Shown here: positions 40,627-50,887 of the stretch, piece after piece | How the letters are laid out: every line of letters starts with the position of its first letter | Numbering within the stretch: the first letter of the stretch is position 1 | Origin: Syntrophorhabdaceae bacterium | Lineage (GTDB): Bacteria; Desulfobacterota; Syntrophorhabdia; Syntrophorhabdales; Syntrophorhabdaceae | NCBI GenBank assembly: GCA_028698615.1 | Contig: JAQVWF010000005.1 | Coordinates: 55,354 to 112,958 of the forward strand | Direction of reading: 5' to 3' | DNA: 57,605 nucleotides | Position numbers and translations under genes: made by a program | The notes under the pieces: model-generated | Seen by the model: the letters and a program-made list of their open reading frames with translations, nothing else | Told to the model about the DNA's origin: nothing | The model's database searches: none

Positions 40627-41817
40627 TCAGGTCATGGATGCAACCGCTTTGGCTATCCTGTTCACGCCCTTTTCAATGACGTTCATGGATGTGGCAAAGG
40701 AGAGCCGGAGGTATCCTTCCTTGCCAAACTCCACACCGGGAACCACCGCGGTATGAAACTCGTCGAGAAGGATCTCTGTCAGCGTTGTCGATGAATCCAC
40801 AACGCGGTCCTTGTATCGCCTTCCGAGAACAACATTGAAGTTGGGAAATACATAGAAAGCGCCTCTCGGGTCATAACAGGTCACGCCTTCAATGCCCCTC
40901 AGGCTTTTCACCAGAAAATCCTTTCTCTTCTTGAATTCGGCGACCATGGTGCCGATGAAGTCCTGCTTGCCGCTCAAGGCGGCAAGCGCCGCCATCTGCG
41001 ATATGGAGGTCGGGTTCGAGGTGCTCTGGCTCTGGATGTTGCCCATGGCTTTTATAATGGCGGCGGGGCCCGCGCTATAGCCTATTCTCCAGCCCGTCAT
41101 GGCATAGGTCTTGGAAACACCGTGGCATATGATGGTCCGGTCCTTGAATGCGTTGTCCATGGAAGCGATACTGACGTGGCGGTAATCATCATAGACGAGC
41201 TTCTCGTAGATCTCGTCGGAGATAAGGAAAAAGTCGTGCTCCACTGCAAGCCTGCCTATAGCCTCGAGGTTATCGCGATAGAAAACAGAGCCCACGGGAT
41301 TCGAGGGATAGTTGAGAATGACTGCCTTGGTCCGGGGGGTGAGGTGTTTCTTCAGGGTGTCCGCTGTGATCTGGTAGTCGTCTTCCTCGCTGGTTTCGAG
41401 GATTACGGGCTTGCCGCCTGCAAGCTCGATCATCGGCGGATAGGATACCCAGAAGGGGGCAGGGACTATAACCTCGTCGCCTTCCTGGAAGAGGGCCTGG
41501 AACAGGTTGTAGAGACCGTGTTTTCCACCGCAGGAAACGATGACCTCTTCGCGTTTGTAGTCAAGGCCGTTGTCGCGCTTGAATTTTTCGATTATTGCGT
41601 CTTTGAGAGGATCGATGCCGGTGACGGGGGTGTAGCGGGTGAAATTGTCGTTGATGGCCTTGATGGCGGCATCTTTTATATGTGCAGGAGTGTCGAAGTC
41701 GGGCTCGCCCGCGCCGAAGCCGGCGATGTCTATTCCCTGGGCCTTGAGTGTTTTTTCCTTTGCCGAGATGGCCAGTGTAGGTGAGGGTTTCAGTGAGGCG
41801 GCTCTTCTGGATAGCAT
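40627..41817 (-). CDS. PLP-dependent aspartate/aromatic-type aminotransferase
   Basis: This 396-residue fold-type I aminotransferase fits the AspC/AspAT class I family. It has GAGEPDFDTPAHI, VSCGGKHGLYNLF, ILNYPSNPVGSVF and the PLP lysine in SKTYAMTGWRIGYSAGP, with a C-terminal Arg region (LRLSFATS). It probably transfers the amino group between aspartate and 2-oxoglutarate. Its AAAGGAG ribosome site lies inside a possible hairpin. Confidence 0.9.
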   Translation of the reverse strand: MLSRRAASLKPSPTLAISAKEKTLKAQGIDIAGFGAGEPDFDTPAHIKDAAIKAINDNFTRYTPVTGIDPLKDAIIEKFKRDNGLDYKREEVIVSCGGKHGLYNLFQALFQEGDEVIVPAPFWVSYPPMIELAGGKPVILETSEEDDYQITADTLKKHLTPRTKAVILNYPSNPVGSVFYRDNLEAIGRLAVEHDFFLISDEIYEKLVYDDYRHVSIASMDNAFKDRTIICHGVSKTYAMTGWRIGYSAGPAAIIKAMGNIQSQSTSNPTSISQMAALAALSGKQDFIGTMVAEFKKRKDFLVKSLRGIEGVTCYDPRGAFYVFPNFNVVLGRRYKDRVVDSSTTLTEILLDEFHTAVVPGVEFGKEGYLRLSFATSMNVIEKGVNRIAKAVASMT

Positions 41818-41823
41818 ACGGCA

Positions 41824-41851
41824 ACTCCTTTAGGTTTTTTGGATAAGGAGT
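41824..41851 (-). promoter_or_regulatory. hairpin covering the aminotransferase ribosome binding site
   Basis: On the minus strand ACTCCTT (41851-41845) can pair with AAGGAGT (41830-41824), which includes the Shine-Dalgarno sequence of the aminotransferase gene; the loop is 14 bases. It could hide the ribosome site. It may also be chance, since Shine-Dalgarno-like sequences and their complements are short. Confidence 0.35.
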
Positions 41852-41927
41852 AAAGGTCGGATCCATCACTCCTCACGTGCCCGAAAGGCATAGCGGATAC
41901 TTTTTTACACCATGAGGGAAGGACCTG

Positions 41928-43331
41928 TCAATCAGAAATTGAAGAGGGTTGACAGGATTTTCGGGTGGTCACCTTCAGGACTCTGCCGGTGTTGCTTTCT
42001 ATTTTGAACCGGTCGTCGATCCGGTGGCCCACGACCCAGATAATTGCATCGCCGCAGAGCAGGAGTGGAGTCTGCCTGCGTGACTCCAGCGGTATCTTCC
42101 TGGATATGAAGAAATCCTTTATCTTCACCAGCTGGTCCATACCGAGGGGGCGGAACCTGTCGCCGGGACGGAATGTGCGGATAACAAGGCTGTCGAGGGA
42201 GCCGAGCTTGCCGAGGTCGAAGTATGCCGTGAAAGCGTTCACTGGATAGGAAGGAGGAGGTTCCTTCAAGACGGTGACGGTGACATTCATCTCGAGGGGA
42301 GCGATGCAGTTCTTCCCTTCCACAAGGAGAAAGGTCTCCTTGACCGCCGCCGGAGCTTTCTTCGTGGTGAATATGAGCGTGTCATAGGCCCTGGTTATCC
42401 TGAGAGAAGAAGGCAGATCGAGGCGCAGATTTGGTCTTTGAGAGGACAACACCTTTTCGATGAGCCCGATATGTTCCCTGAGAGGGACGAAAGGCGCCAG
42501 GTTCCCGATGATTTCGCTGATGACCCTGAAACGGGTCTCTTCATCGAGTTTCATAAGCGGCCCGACGGGTACGAGAGTGTCGCCGCCGCTTTCACGCATA
42601 TTCTTCGCAGCGAAGGTGCGCTTCTTTTCGTCGAAGAAGCCGTTTATCTTTGTGAGGTCCCCGAGGAGGGAAACGACCTTATCCTTGAATGCCGGGTTCA
42701 ATTCGTTGAGGAGAGGAATTATCTTGTGGCGAACGTAGTTGCGTTCATAGACCGTCTTGTCGTTGGAGGAATCGCTGACAAAGGGGATGGAGCGGGCCGC
42801 GGCATAGGATTCTATCTCTGACCTGTAGGTGTTGATGAATGGCCGTACTATCCTCTCGCGCGCGGGAGGTATCGAAGACAATCCGCGGATACCCGTCCCC
42901 TTGACGAGTCTCAGAAGAAAGGTTTCGATCTGGTCGTCGAGATTGTGGGCGACGGCAACCTTCGTGTATCCCTCGCGGTCGGCCGTTTCATTGAAGAAAC
43001 GGTACCGGATATCCCTGCCTGCGTGCTGGACAGAGAGTCCCATCGACCGGGCATAGCCCTTCACGTCCGCCCTTTGCACGAAACAGGGAAGCTTGCAGCG
43101 CTCCGCTGTTTCCCTCGTGAAGGCTTCGTCCCTTTCCGACTCTTCCTGTCTCAGGAGATGGTTCACATGGGCGACGGCAAGGTCGAAGGGAACCCTCTCC
43201 CGGATCTCCATGAGCACAAAAAGGAGTGTCGCCGAATCGATGCCCCCGGAGAAACCGACAAGGACACGGTCATTCTCGGCGATCATACCTTCATTCGTAA
43301 TGAGTCGTGATATTTTGCGGGAGAGATCCAT
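41928..43331 (-). CDS. tilS: tRNA(Ile)-lysidine synthase
   Basis: This 467-residue enzyme changes C34 of the tRNA(Ile) CAU anticodon to lysidine. The PP-loop VGFSGGIDSATLL is near residue 25, followed by AHVNHLLRQEESERDEAF and AHNLDDQIETFLLRLVKG; the C-terminal TilS domain contains FRPGDRFRPLGMDQLVKIKDFF. I chose the ATG at 43331; the frame is open further but would run into the fmdB end. No strong ribosome site is visible. Confidence 0.92.
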   Translation of the reverse strand: MDLSRKISRLITNEGMIAENDRVLVGFSGGIDSATLLFVLMEIRERVPFDLAVAHVNHLLRQEESERDEAFTRETAERCKLPCFVQRADVKGYARSMGLSVQHAGRDIRYRFFNETADREGYTKVAVAHNLDDQIETFLLRLVKGTGIRGLSSIPPARERIVRPFINTYRSEIESYAAARSIPFVSDSSNDKTVYERNYVRHKIIPLLNELNPAFKDKVVSLLGDLTKINGFFDEKKRTFAAKNMRESGGDTLVPVGPLMKLDEETRFRVISEIIGNLAPFVPLREHIGLIEKVLSSQRPNLRLDLPSSLRITRAYDTLIFTTKKAPAAVKETFLLVEGKNCIAPLEMNVTVTVLKEPPPSYPVNAFTAYFDLGKLGSLDSLVIRTFRPGDRFRPLGMDQLVKIKDFFISRKIPLESRRQTPLLLCGDAIIWVVGHRIDDRFKIESNTGRVLKVTTRKSCQPSSISD

Positions 43332-43384
43332 TCCGTGCCGTGCCGTGCCTGACAGGACAGGGGTCTTCCGCAGGTTGTCCGCCG

Positions 43385-43603
43385 TCACGAACAGCCCGAG
43401 CAATCAGGCGAGGAGCATCCGGCGCAGGAACCACCCGAACCACCCGACGATCTGAACTTCGATCCCGCCGAAAAGCCGAAGGAAGACATATTCTTTTGCG
43501 GGTCCCTGGCCCCGCACGCGGGGCATTCAGGGACGTCGTCCCTGAATACTATCACTTCGAATTCATTCCCGCATTCGCGGCAGGTATATTCATAGATGGG
43601 CAT
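43385..43603 (-). CDS. FmdB-family zinc-ribbon protein
   Basis: This 72-residue protein starts MPIYEYTCRECGNEFEV and has two CxxC pairs (CREC, CPAC) of an FmdB-type regulatory zinc ribbon, then a Gly/Ser/Cys-rich tail (CAGCSSPDCSGCS). The function of this family is not well known. It lies between the hypothetical TPR-like gene and tilS. Confidence 0.88.
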   Translation of the reverse strand: MPIYEYTCRECGNEFEVIVFRDDVPECPACGARDPQKNMSSFGFSAGSKFRSSGGSGGSCAGCSSPDCSGCS

Positions 43604-43614
43604 AATTGCCTCCG

Positions 43615-44499
43615 CTAGTCTCGTTTCTTCTTCATCTCCCTCGAGAGATCGGCGATGAGGTCTGTCAGCGACTGGCGATGCCTTTCCCTGGTGCCGCTAT
43701 CGACCTCCATGTCCTGTGCCTTCATGGCGAGGGCGAGGGCCCTCGTGAACATGTTCTTGAAATAGAAATGGTTGGCCGACGAAAAAAGGTAAAGGAAGAG
43801 CGCGGTTGTGTTGGAGGCGTCCATTCTGGTGATGCGCTTGAAGAGTTTCCTGGCCCTGTCGAAATATTCACTATCCAGGTAGCTGGCGGCCGTTTTGAAA
43901 ATGAGAAGGGTCTTACCGTCCGCGTATGCCGTGAGGAGGATCTCGTCGAAGCCCTTTCGTCCGTATATCTTTACAAGCGTCTTCTCGTATTCGTAGAGGA
44001 AGCGGGGGAGCAGATAGTTGGCCTTGTATAGAAGGATAAGATCCTTGAGCTGCCTGACAAGTTCATCGGCAAGCACGGTAACCTCTTTCAACTCCTCCTT
44101 CAGGCGGGCCTTTGCCTTTTTCACCAGCGCTCCTATCTCATTGACGATCTTTTTTTCCTGCTCGTTCAGGTCCTGAAGGGCGATTTCACACTGGGGCTGG
44201 TAGTATTCCAGGAGATAGAGGTTCTCGCGGAGTTTCATCGCCCCGTGAAAGGTGTAACCGACGGTGATGTCGAAGAGCTTTTCTTTATAGCTCGCTTCTG
44301 TGGAATTGCGAAAGAGATCGTGGCACATCTCCTTGAGCCTGAAAAGGCAGCTTCTGCCCCTGTCATCGACGAAATCCTCGATGTTGGCAAAGAAAAGCTG
44401 TTCCTGGCGGAGCAAAGACTTGCACTCCCGGGCCTTTTCGTAGACGCACAGGGATTCCTTGATAAGGTCGATCTGTTTCTTGTCCAGATTAGTTACCAT
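43615..44499 (-). CDS. hypothetical helical protein, possible TPR-like repeats
   Basis: I do not recognise this 294-residue protein. It is almost wholly helical and charged, with long amphipathic stretches ([19 protein letters not shown]) and a C-terminal part that reads like TPR units ([35 protein letters not shown]). Its ATG overlaps the ftsH stop region by 11 bases, so it is likely translated with ftsH. A role linked to FtsH is possible but unproven. Confidence 0.65.
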   Translation of the reverse strand: MVTNLDKKQIDLIKESLCVYEKARECKSLLRQEQLFFANIEDFVDDRGRSCLFRLKEMCHDLFRNSTEASYKEKLFDITVGYTFHGAMKLRENLYLLEYYQPQCEIALQDLNEQEKKIVNEIGALVKKAKARLKEELKEVTVLADELVRQLKDLILLYKANYLLPRFLYEYEKTLVKIYGRKGFDEILLTAYADGKTLLIFKTAASYLDSEYFDRARKLFKRITRMDASNTTALFLYLFSSANHFYFKNMFTRALALAMKAQDMEVDSGTRERHRQSLTDLIADLSREMKKKRD

Positions 44500-46396
44500 G
44501 GTCCCCCTCCACGTATTCCTTCAGCATTCGTCTCAGTTCCTCACCGTCGATGGATTCCTTTTCGAGGAGTGTTTTGGCGACCACTTCCAGAGACCCACGT
44601 TTTTCCGTAAGGATGCCCTTTACCTTTGTGTAGGAATGCTCGATGATGGCCCGCACCTCGTTGTCTATTTCCCTGGCCGTTTCCTCGCTGTAGTCTTTGG
44701 CGCCGGAACCGGGGCTGATATCGAGAAAGAGAGGCTTGCGTTCCTGTTCGAAGGTCATGTGACCGAGTTTTTCGCTCATGCCGTACTGCTTTACCATGGA
44801 CCGCGCGATATCAGTTGCGCGGCCCAGGTCATTCTGGGCGCCGGTGGAGATCTCATCGAAGATGATCTCTTCGGCTACTCTTCCCCCGAGAAGGACGCAC
44901 ATGCGGTCGATGAGCTCGCTTTTCGTCATGAGATACCTGTCTTCCGTGGGAAGCTGCATCGTATATCCCAGGGCAGAGATGCCCCGGGGGATTATGGATA
45001 TCTTGTGCACGGGGTCAGCGGTTTCCAGGGACTCGGCCATGAGCGCGTGTCCCGTTTCGTGATAGGCGACGATCTCTTTCTCCTTCTTACTCATCACCCT
45101 TTTCCTCTTCTCAAGACCGGCCACCACGCGGTCGATGGCCTCCTCGAACTCATCCATTGTCACGGAGGTTTTTCCTTTCCGCGCGGCAAGAAGGGCTGCT
45201 TCATTGATAAGGTTTGCCAGATCGGCACCGACGAAGCCGGGGGTTCTGGCGGCGATGACGGAGAGGTCAATATTGGGCGCAAGTTTGACCTCTCTGATGT
45301 GGACCTTGAGGATCTCTTCGCGCCCCTTGATATCGGGCCTGTCGACAAGGACATGCCTGTCGAACCTTCCCGGCCTCAGCAGCGCCGGGTCCAGGATCTC
45401 GGGCCTGTTCGTCGCGCCCACGATGAGGACCCCTGTCTTGGTGTCAAAACCATCCATTTCGGCAAGAAGCTGGTTGAGGGTTTGTTCGCGTTCATCGTGA
45501 GATGAAAGGGGATTCATGCCCCGTGCTTTGCCCAGGGCATCGAGTTCGTCTATGAAGATGATGCAGGGGGCTTTCTGCTGGGCCTGGGAAAAGAGGTCCC
45601 GGACCCGGGATGCCCCGACGCCGACAAACATCTCGACGAAGTCGGAACCGCTCATACTGAAAAAGGGCACCTTTGCCTCTCCGGCGACGGCCTTTGCGAG
45701 AAGCGTTTTGCCGGTACCCGGCGGGCCGACCAGCAGTATCCCCTTGGGGATCTTTCCGCCGAGATCGAGAAACTTCTGCGGGAAACGAAGATACTCGATT
45801 ATCTCCTGGAGCTCCTCCTTCGCCTCGTCGACACCGGCGACATCATCGAAGGTTATCTTTATCTCGTCCTCTCCGTAGATCTTGCCCCGGCTTTTCCCGA
45901 AGTTAAGAACACCCGACGGCGCGCCGCCCATCTTTCGCATGAGGAGATTCCATATAAGGATCATGATGGCGAAAGGAAGTATCCATTCGATAATGATCCT
46001 GAGGATCTTGTTCTCGAAAGAACCGGAGAACTGAACGTTGCTCTTCTGGAGGTCCTTGACGAGGTCGGGGTCCTCGACCCTGCTCGTCACGAACTTAACC
46101 TTCTTGCCATCCTGCTGGGTCATGGTTCCCTGGATCTTTTCGGCGTCGATGGTGAGGTCACCGACCTTCATCTGCGTGACGAGGCCCTTGAACTCGCTGT
46201 AGGGTACGGTCTTTATCTCGGAACGGAAGGAAAGATAGCTGTTGATGACGAAGATGCCGATGATGGCGATGATAAAATAGAGGAAGGTGAAGTTCTTTGT
46301 TTTTTTCTCCTTGTCCTTATTCCCGTCCTTGATCTCCAGTATTATACCCTTGCGTTTTTTCAGGTTTTTTTTGGATCCTGACTTTTCTTTCGACAT
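44489..46396 (-). CDS. ftsH: ATP-dependent zinc metalloprotease FtsH
   Basis: This 635-residue membrane protease has two N-terminal membrane helices (about residues 33-50 and 135-155), an AAA+ domain with Walker A GPPGTGKT (about 219-226) and Walker [11 protein letters not shown], the SRH region [20 protein letters not shown] and the zinc site HETGH. It degrades misfolded membrane proteins and short-lived regulators. An N-terminal Lys-rich stretch ([13 protein letters not shown]) precedes the first helix. Confidence 0.95.
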   Translation of the reverse strand: MSKEKSGSKKNLKKRKGIILEIKDGNKDKEKKTKNFTFLYFIIAIIGIFVINSYLSFRSEIKTVPYSEFKGLVTQMKVGDLTIDAEKIQGTMTQQDGKKVKFVTSRVEDPDLVKDLQKSNVQFSGSFENKILRIIIEWILPFAIMILIWNLLMRKMGGAPSGVLNFGKSRGKIYGEDEIKITFDDVAGVDEAKEELQEIIEYLRFPQKFLDLGGKIPKGILLVGPPGTGKTLLAKAVAGEAKVPFFSMSGSDFVEMFVGVGASRVRDLFSQAQQKAPCIIFIDELDALGKARGMNPLSSHDEREQTLNQLLAEMDGFDTKTGVLIVGATNRPEILDPALLRPGRFDRHVLVDRPDIKGREEILKVHIREVKLAPNIDLSVIAARTPGFVGADLANLINEAALLAARKGKTSVTMDEFEEAIDRVVAGLEKRKRVMSKKEKEIVAYHETGHALMAESLETADPVHKISIIPRGISALGYTMQLPTEDRYLMTKSELIDRMCVLLGGRVAEEIIFDEISTGAQNDLGRATDIARSMVKQYGMSEKLGHMTFEQERKPLFLDISPGSGAKDYSEETAREIDNEVRAIIEHSYTKVKGILTEKRGSLEVVAKTLLEKESIDGEELRRMLKEYVEGDHGN

Positions 46397-46620
46397 AGGT
46401 AAAGCATATCAGAAAATTTTGAGGTTTGAAACATGTTTGTGGGCGCAGGACGGTGCTTCAGGGCCGTGTGGCGGCGGCGTTCCGGAATGCAGGACAGCAT
46501 GCAGTTCAGTTATGATGACGCAAGGGACCAACCTTGTTCTGGAGCAAGGGCTGTGGCTATCTCGAACCCTTGTTACTACTGACCAGGCATGGGAGAATAT
46601 GTATTATCCTGGACAGCAGC

Positions 46621-46641
46621 GACCTATGACCTGTGACCTGC
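46621..46641. repeat. three 7-base repeats at the serA end
   Basis: GACCTAT, GACCTGT and GACCTGC (46621-46641) follow each other just behind the serA stop. Read on the other strand they are GGTC-type heptads like those at 8374 and 21387. The rest of the 248-base gap to ftsH holds no gene I can support. Confidence 0.5.
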
Positions 46642-46644
46642 CTC

Positions 46645-48267
46645 TCACAGACGGATCTCCCTTGCCTCTATCATGCCGTCTATGGCCTTGATCTCCTTGA
46701 ACACCGCCTTGCCTATGGGGCTGTCCACGGAAACGAAGGCCACTTCTTCGCCCTGCACCATGCGGGAAACGGTGAAGCTTGCTATGTTGATGCCGTGGTT
46801 GCCGAGGATGGTGCCGACCTTGCCGATGACACCGGGGCGATCGAGGATCTTGAAAGCAAGGAATGTTCCTTCGGGGATGACGTCGAGGTGAAAGCGATCA
46901 AGAAGGACGATCCTTCCGAGCTTGTCGGGGAAGACCGTTCCTGCTATGCTGATCTCCTCGACATCAGTCTTGAGGTTGAAGATGATGAGGTCGTTGAACT
47001 TGTCGAACTGTTCCGTTTTTGATTCCTCAACGATGATGTTGCGGTCCTTGGCCAGGTAGGGGGCGTTGATGTAAGTTACCGAGCCCTGGAGCGAGATATC
47101 GAGAAAGCCGTTGATTCCCGCGATGGTGAAGGGCTGGTAACTGAAGGGAACGTCGAATTTGCGTTCGCACAGATCTTCCTCAAAATTCTTTCCCACCATG
47201 ACCACCGATATCCTCTCGGGCCTGCCCTTGCTGATCTGGGCCGCAAGCTTGCCCATTTTCTCAGACAGGTTGAAATAAAGCTGAAGGTGGTCCGGGAGGA
47301 GGGATTTCATGAAAGGTATGTTGACGCCATGCTGATAGGGGCGGCCATGGAGGGCATTGAGGACCTGTTCGGCGACGATGGCCGAAACGGCCTTCTGGCC
47401 TTCCGCCGTATTGGCGCCGATGTGCGGCGTGGCAAAAACGTTCTCAAGGGTGAGGAGCTTGTTGTTTTTGGGTGGTTCTTCTACCCAGACGTCGACGCCG
47501 GCGGCAAAGATCTTTCCCGAAACGAGAGAATCATAAAGGTCGTTCTCGTTAACGATCCCACCCCGGGCACAGTTGACAAGAATGACGTTGTCCTTCATGA
47601 TGGCAAGCTTTTCGGCGGTGATCATGTTCTTCGTCGTTCCCGTGAGGGGCGTATGAAAGGTGATGACGTCGGAAACCCCGAGAAGGTCGTCGAGCTCGTC
47701 GTAAAGATTGACCCCGAGGCTCTCGGCCTTGCTCTTCTTTATGTAGGGGTCGTAGGCGATGACCTTCATGCCGAAACTCTTCGCGCGGATGGCAACGTTG
47801 CTCCCGATGCGGCCGAGACCGATAATACCCAGGGTCTTGTTGTTGAGTTCGATCCCCATGAACTTCTTTCGGTCCCACTTGCCCTGCTTAAGGGACTCGT
47901 TGGCGAGCGGTATCTTTCGCGCGGCGCCGAGCATGACGCCCATGGTAAGCTCTGTCGCGGCCAGGGTGTTCCCCGTGGGGGCATTGAGCACGATGAGGCC
48001 TTTCTTGCTGGCCGCCTCGATATCGATGTTGTCCACGCCGACACCGGCGCGCCCGATTATCTTGAGCCGGCCCGGATTCTCAATGAGATCCTCCCTGACC
48101 GTCGTGCCGCTCCGGGTAATAATGGCATCGTAGTTGCCGATGATTGTTTTCAATTCATCGAGCTTTATGCCAGCCTTGACTTCGATGTCGACTTCCTTGT
48201 CTGCCGCGAGGATCTTCAGCCCCTCTTCGGCAAGATGGTCTGTGACGAGGATCTTGAATTTTTTCAT
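46645..48267 (-). CDS. serA: D-3-phosphoglycerate dehydrogenase
   Basis: This 540-residue enzyme makes the first step of serine synthesis. It has the NAD motif GLGRIGSNVA (about 146-155), the catalytic region around CARGGIVNE, the His/Glu pair in VFATPHIGANT, an ASB-type intervening domain and a C-terminal ACT domain (AFKILDRPGVIGKVGTILGNH) for allosteric serine binding. The length is that of the long, two-domain form. Confidence 0.94.
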   Translation of the reverse strand: MKKFKILVTDHLAEEGLKILAADKEVDIEVKAGIKLDELKTIIGNYDAIITRSGTTVREDLIENPGRLKIIGRAGVGVDNIDIEAASKKGLIVLNAPTGNTLAATELTMGVMLGAARKIPLANESLKQGKWDRKKFMGIELNNKTLGIIGLGRIGSNVAIRAKSFGMKVIAYDPYIKKSKAESLGVNLYDELDDLLGVSDVITFHTPLTGTTKNMITAEKLAIMKDNVILVNCARGGIVNENDLYDSLVSGKIFAAGVDVWVEEPPKNNKLLTLENVFATPHIGANTAEGQKAVSAIVAEQVLNALHGRPYQHGVNIPFMKSLLPDHLQLYFNLSEKMGKLAAQISKGRPERISVVMVGKNFEEDLCERKFDVPFSYQPFTIAGINGFLDISLQGSVTYINAPYLAKDRNIIVEESKTEQFDKFNDLIIFNLKTDVEEISIAGTVFPDKLGRIVLLDRFHLDVIPEGTFLAFKILDRPGVIGKVGTILGNHGINIASFTVSRMVQGEEVAFVSVDSPIGKAVFKEIKAIDGMIEAREIRL

Positions 48268-48378
48268 CGGAATCCGCCTAAGTTATTATTTCTTGTAATA
48301 TTTCAGTGCTCGTGATATACGTAACGACAGTAAAAGATACCATCCGAATGAAGAAAAAGCAATACGGGACAAACAGTT

Positions 48379-49146
48379 GTGGCAAAGAACGAGCCTGCCG
48401 AAAACAGATCGCCGCTTGAAGCGAACCTGGGAGAGAAGAGACATCCAGGGGGCAGGCGGCCCCTTATCAACCGCAGCAACCTGCGCGATATTATCATTGT
48501 AGTCTGTTTCATTTCCGCCGTGCTCTACAACCTGGATTGGGTGAGGCTTGCAGTAGCGGGGGCCCTTTTGATCTTCGGCTGTTTCTTTCACTATATGACG
48601 AAGGGTGTCCTTATACGCAATGTGGTGTTGTGCCGGGAGGGGACGTACGGCGTGGTCCGGCATCCCTATTACATGGCCAACTATCTCATAGATTCGAGCT
48701 TCTGCCTCGTTAGCGGCAACGTCTACCTCCTTCTCATCTACCCGTTCCTGTTCTACTGGTCCTACGGCCCGACCATCAGGAAGGAGGAGGCCACGCTGGC
48801 CCAGCTCCACAACAGCGATTACCTGCGCTACAGTGTCGACGTTCCCCAGATATTCCCCGATGCGTACTCTATCCGGAGCATGAGGGAAGTGGGGAAGGGA
48901 TTCTCGACGCAGAGGATCACACGCAACGAGATATCCCGGTTCATGCGGTTCTGGGCAACGGGAGGTTTTATCATATTCATTCATACCCTGAAGGGGGCCA
49001 GTTTTGAAAAGCTCTGGCCCTTTGATCCTGGTTTCATCAAGGATAACTCTCACGGTTTTGCGCTGTTGGTCCTCACCATAATTCTGTTCGTTGCCAGCCT
49101 TCTGGTCCAGTGCAAGAAGGAAGAGTCCGTCCTCAAAGCAGAATAA
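48379..49146 (+). CDS. membrane methyltransferase of the ICMT/PEMT type
   Basis: This 255-residue multi-pass protein has the C-terminal methyltransferase pattern of isoprenylcysteine/phospholipid methyltransferases: GTYGVVRHPYYMANYLI, then EEATLAQLHNSDYLRYSVDV and the closing hydrophobic helix. It could methylate a lipid or an isoprenoid; the substrate is unknown. The start is GTG at 48379, with only a weak ribosome site. It is followed after 4 bases by the glycosyltransferase gene. Confidence 0.75.
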   Translation: MAKNEPAENRSPLEANLGEKRHPGGRRPLINRSNLRDIIIVVCFISAVLYNLDWVRLAVAGALLIFGCFFHYMTKGVLIRNVVLCREGTYGVVRHPYYMANYLIDSSFCLVSGNVYLLLIYPFLFYWSYGPTIRKEEATLAQLHNSDYLRYSVDVPQIFPDAYSIRSMREVGKGFSTQRITRNEISRFMRFWATGGFIIFIHTLKGASFEKLWPFDPGFIKDNSHGFALLVLTIILFVASLLVQCKKEESVLKAE

Positions 49147-49150
49147 CCCA

Positions 49151-50851
49151 ATGAGAACCGATGTGAACAGCACGGCCGGTCAGAAATGGTCCCTTCCTGA
49201 TTACATTGCGCTCACCGTCCTTGTTGCGGCGGCTGCCGTTCTCTTGTTCTCCGGCCTTTCGGTGCGCTCGCTGTGGGGTTCCGAAGGACGATGGGCCGTC
49301 ATTGCCCGGGAGATGATGCAGACGGGCAACTACTTCCTCCCCACCATCAACGGCATTGTGTACTTTGACAAACCGCTCCTGAGCTATTGGGCCATTGTTC
49401 CTTTCTCCCTCATTTGGGGTGTTACCGAGACTTCTGCCCGTCTCCCCGGTGTCCTGGCTGGAATAGGGACGGTAGCCCTTGTCTTCGCCATCGGCAGGGG
49501 TCTTTTCGGTCTCGCGGCGGGGTTCTTCGCCGGCCTTATCCTTTTGACCACGGCCATGTTCGGTTTCTGGTCGAGAACGGCATCGGCGGAGGTGCTCAAC
49601 GTTCTGGCCATATGGTCCATGCTGTGGCTCGTGCAAGGAAAAGATCGTAAGCGCCCCTTTACCAGGTACATGTTCTTTTACCTTGTGGGCGCGGTATCTT
49701 CCTTCTGTAAAGGACCGCTGGCGCCTGCCGTTGCCGTAACAACGGTCTTCGCGGTGAGCTGTGTGGAGATATTCGATGAATCGCGTCGGCACGGGTTCAA
49801 GGAGATGGGAAGGAAGGTGAGCGCCCACTTTGGTTGGATACTCTCTCCAAAAGGTGTTCTCGCGGCAGCCTGCGGACTCGCCCTCTTTGCCCTGCTCCTT
49901 TTTTTACCGGTTATCATGACGGGGTCGTGGGAGGCGGTGACGCTGATGTGGCGTGAGAATGTGGTGAGATTCCTGGAGCCTTTCGACCACGTCGAACCCT
50001 TTTATGTCTATTTCAAACACACGCCGGTATTCCTCATCCCCTGGACGTTTCTTGCCGTCGGGGCGCTCGTCCACATGAAGAAATGGGAGGGGGGTCCGGA
50101 AAGACGCTGGCTTGCGACTGTGACAGTCGCCGTCTTTCTCTTCTTTACCCTTTCCGGTTCGAGGAGGAGCTACTATATATTGCCTCTGGTTCCCGCATTT
50201 GCGCTGATCATGGGAAGGTCCCTTGCCGGATTTCTGAGTAACGATGGGGAGGGCACCTCGGTCGCGATGAAGGCGGGCCTTGTCGTCACGGCGTTCTTTC
50301 CGGTCATTGCGGGATTGGCCCTGGTTTTCGGTTACTTTGGATTCGAGGAATACCGACATGTTTCCGAGATAGTTGCCGGGCCCCTGATCGCCGCGGCCGG
50401 GGTGGCGGCGCTGATATTTCTGTTTAAGAGAATGTTCCTGCCGGGATCGGTCCTCGTGTTCCTGCTCTTTTTCACACTCCTCCTATGGGGGTTTACCGCG
50501 GGGACTTTAATAGGGGAGAGGGACAGGGTCCTGAAGCCCTTCGCCCTTAAGGTATCAGAGAAGACACGCGGAGAAGCACGCGACAGGACTGCCATGTACG
50601 GGGTGGCGAATTCGTCCCTCATTTTCTATCTCGACAGGACAGAGCCCGTGAAGACCTTGAAGAATGTCGCCGAGACCTGTTCCTTCACCGCGGACTCCGG
50701 CAGGTATCTTATCACCGAAGAGATCTTCGTGGAGAGCATTGAAAAGGAATGCGGCCGGGGCAGGCTCGTCAGGATATTAAGCGAATCGCCGGATGACCCG
50801 GAAGGACAGCGGGAGGGTCTTGTTCTTTTTCATACGGCCAAAGGGCCCTGA
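49151..50851 (+). CDS. GT39/ArnT-like membrane glycosyltransferase
   Basis: This 566-residue integral membrane protein belongs to the PMT/ArnT (GT39/GT83) type, which takes a sugar from a polyprenyl phosphate. The N-terminal periplasmic loop LWGSEGRWAVIAREM has the catalytic Glu but Ser where the usual Asp-Glu pair has Asp, followed by the typical GIVYFDKPLLSYW. About 12 hydrophobic segments follow. The acceptor is unknown; lipid A or another envelope lipid is plausible. I chose the ATG at 49151. Confidence 0.82.
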   Translation: MRTDVNSTAGQKWSLPDYIALTVLVAAAAVLLFSGLSVRSLWGSEGRWAVIAREMMQTGNYFLPTINGIVYFDKPLLSYWAIVPFSLIWGVTETSARLPGVLAGIGTVALVFAIGRGLFGLAAGFFAGLILLTTAMFGFWSRTASAEVLNVLAIWSMLWLVQGKDRKRPFTRYMFFYLVGAVSSFCKGPLAPAVAVTTVFAVSCVEIFDESRRHGFKEMGRKVSAHFGWILSPKGVLAAACGLALFALLLFLPVIMTGSWEAVTLMWRENVVRFLEPFDHVEPFYVYFKHTPVFLIPWTFLAVGALVHMKKWEGGPERRWLATVTVAVFLFFTLSGSRRSYYILPLVPAFALIMGRSLAGFLSNDGEGTSVAMKAGLVVTAFFPVIAGLALVFGYFGFEEYRHVSEIVAGPLIAAAGVAALIFLFKRMFLPGSVLVFLLFFTLLLWGFTAGTLIGERDRVLKPFALKVSEKTRGEARDRTAMYGVANSSLIFYLDRTEPVKTLKNVAETCSFTADSGRYLITEEIFVESIEKECGRGRLVRILSESPDDPEGQREGLVLFHTAKGP

Positions 50852-50887
50852 AACCCCTTCCAGCAAGCGTAAATCTTAAAGTTTTGC

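Noticed and set aside
47287-48315. A 342-codon frame opposite serA
   Set aside because: SerA motifs (GLGRIG, ACT domain) mark the minus strand as coding; the plus frame shows no domain and no start signal.
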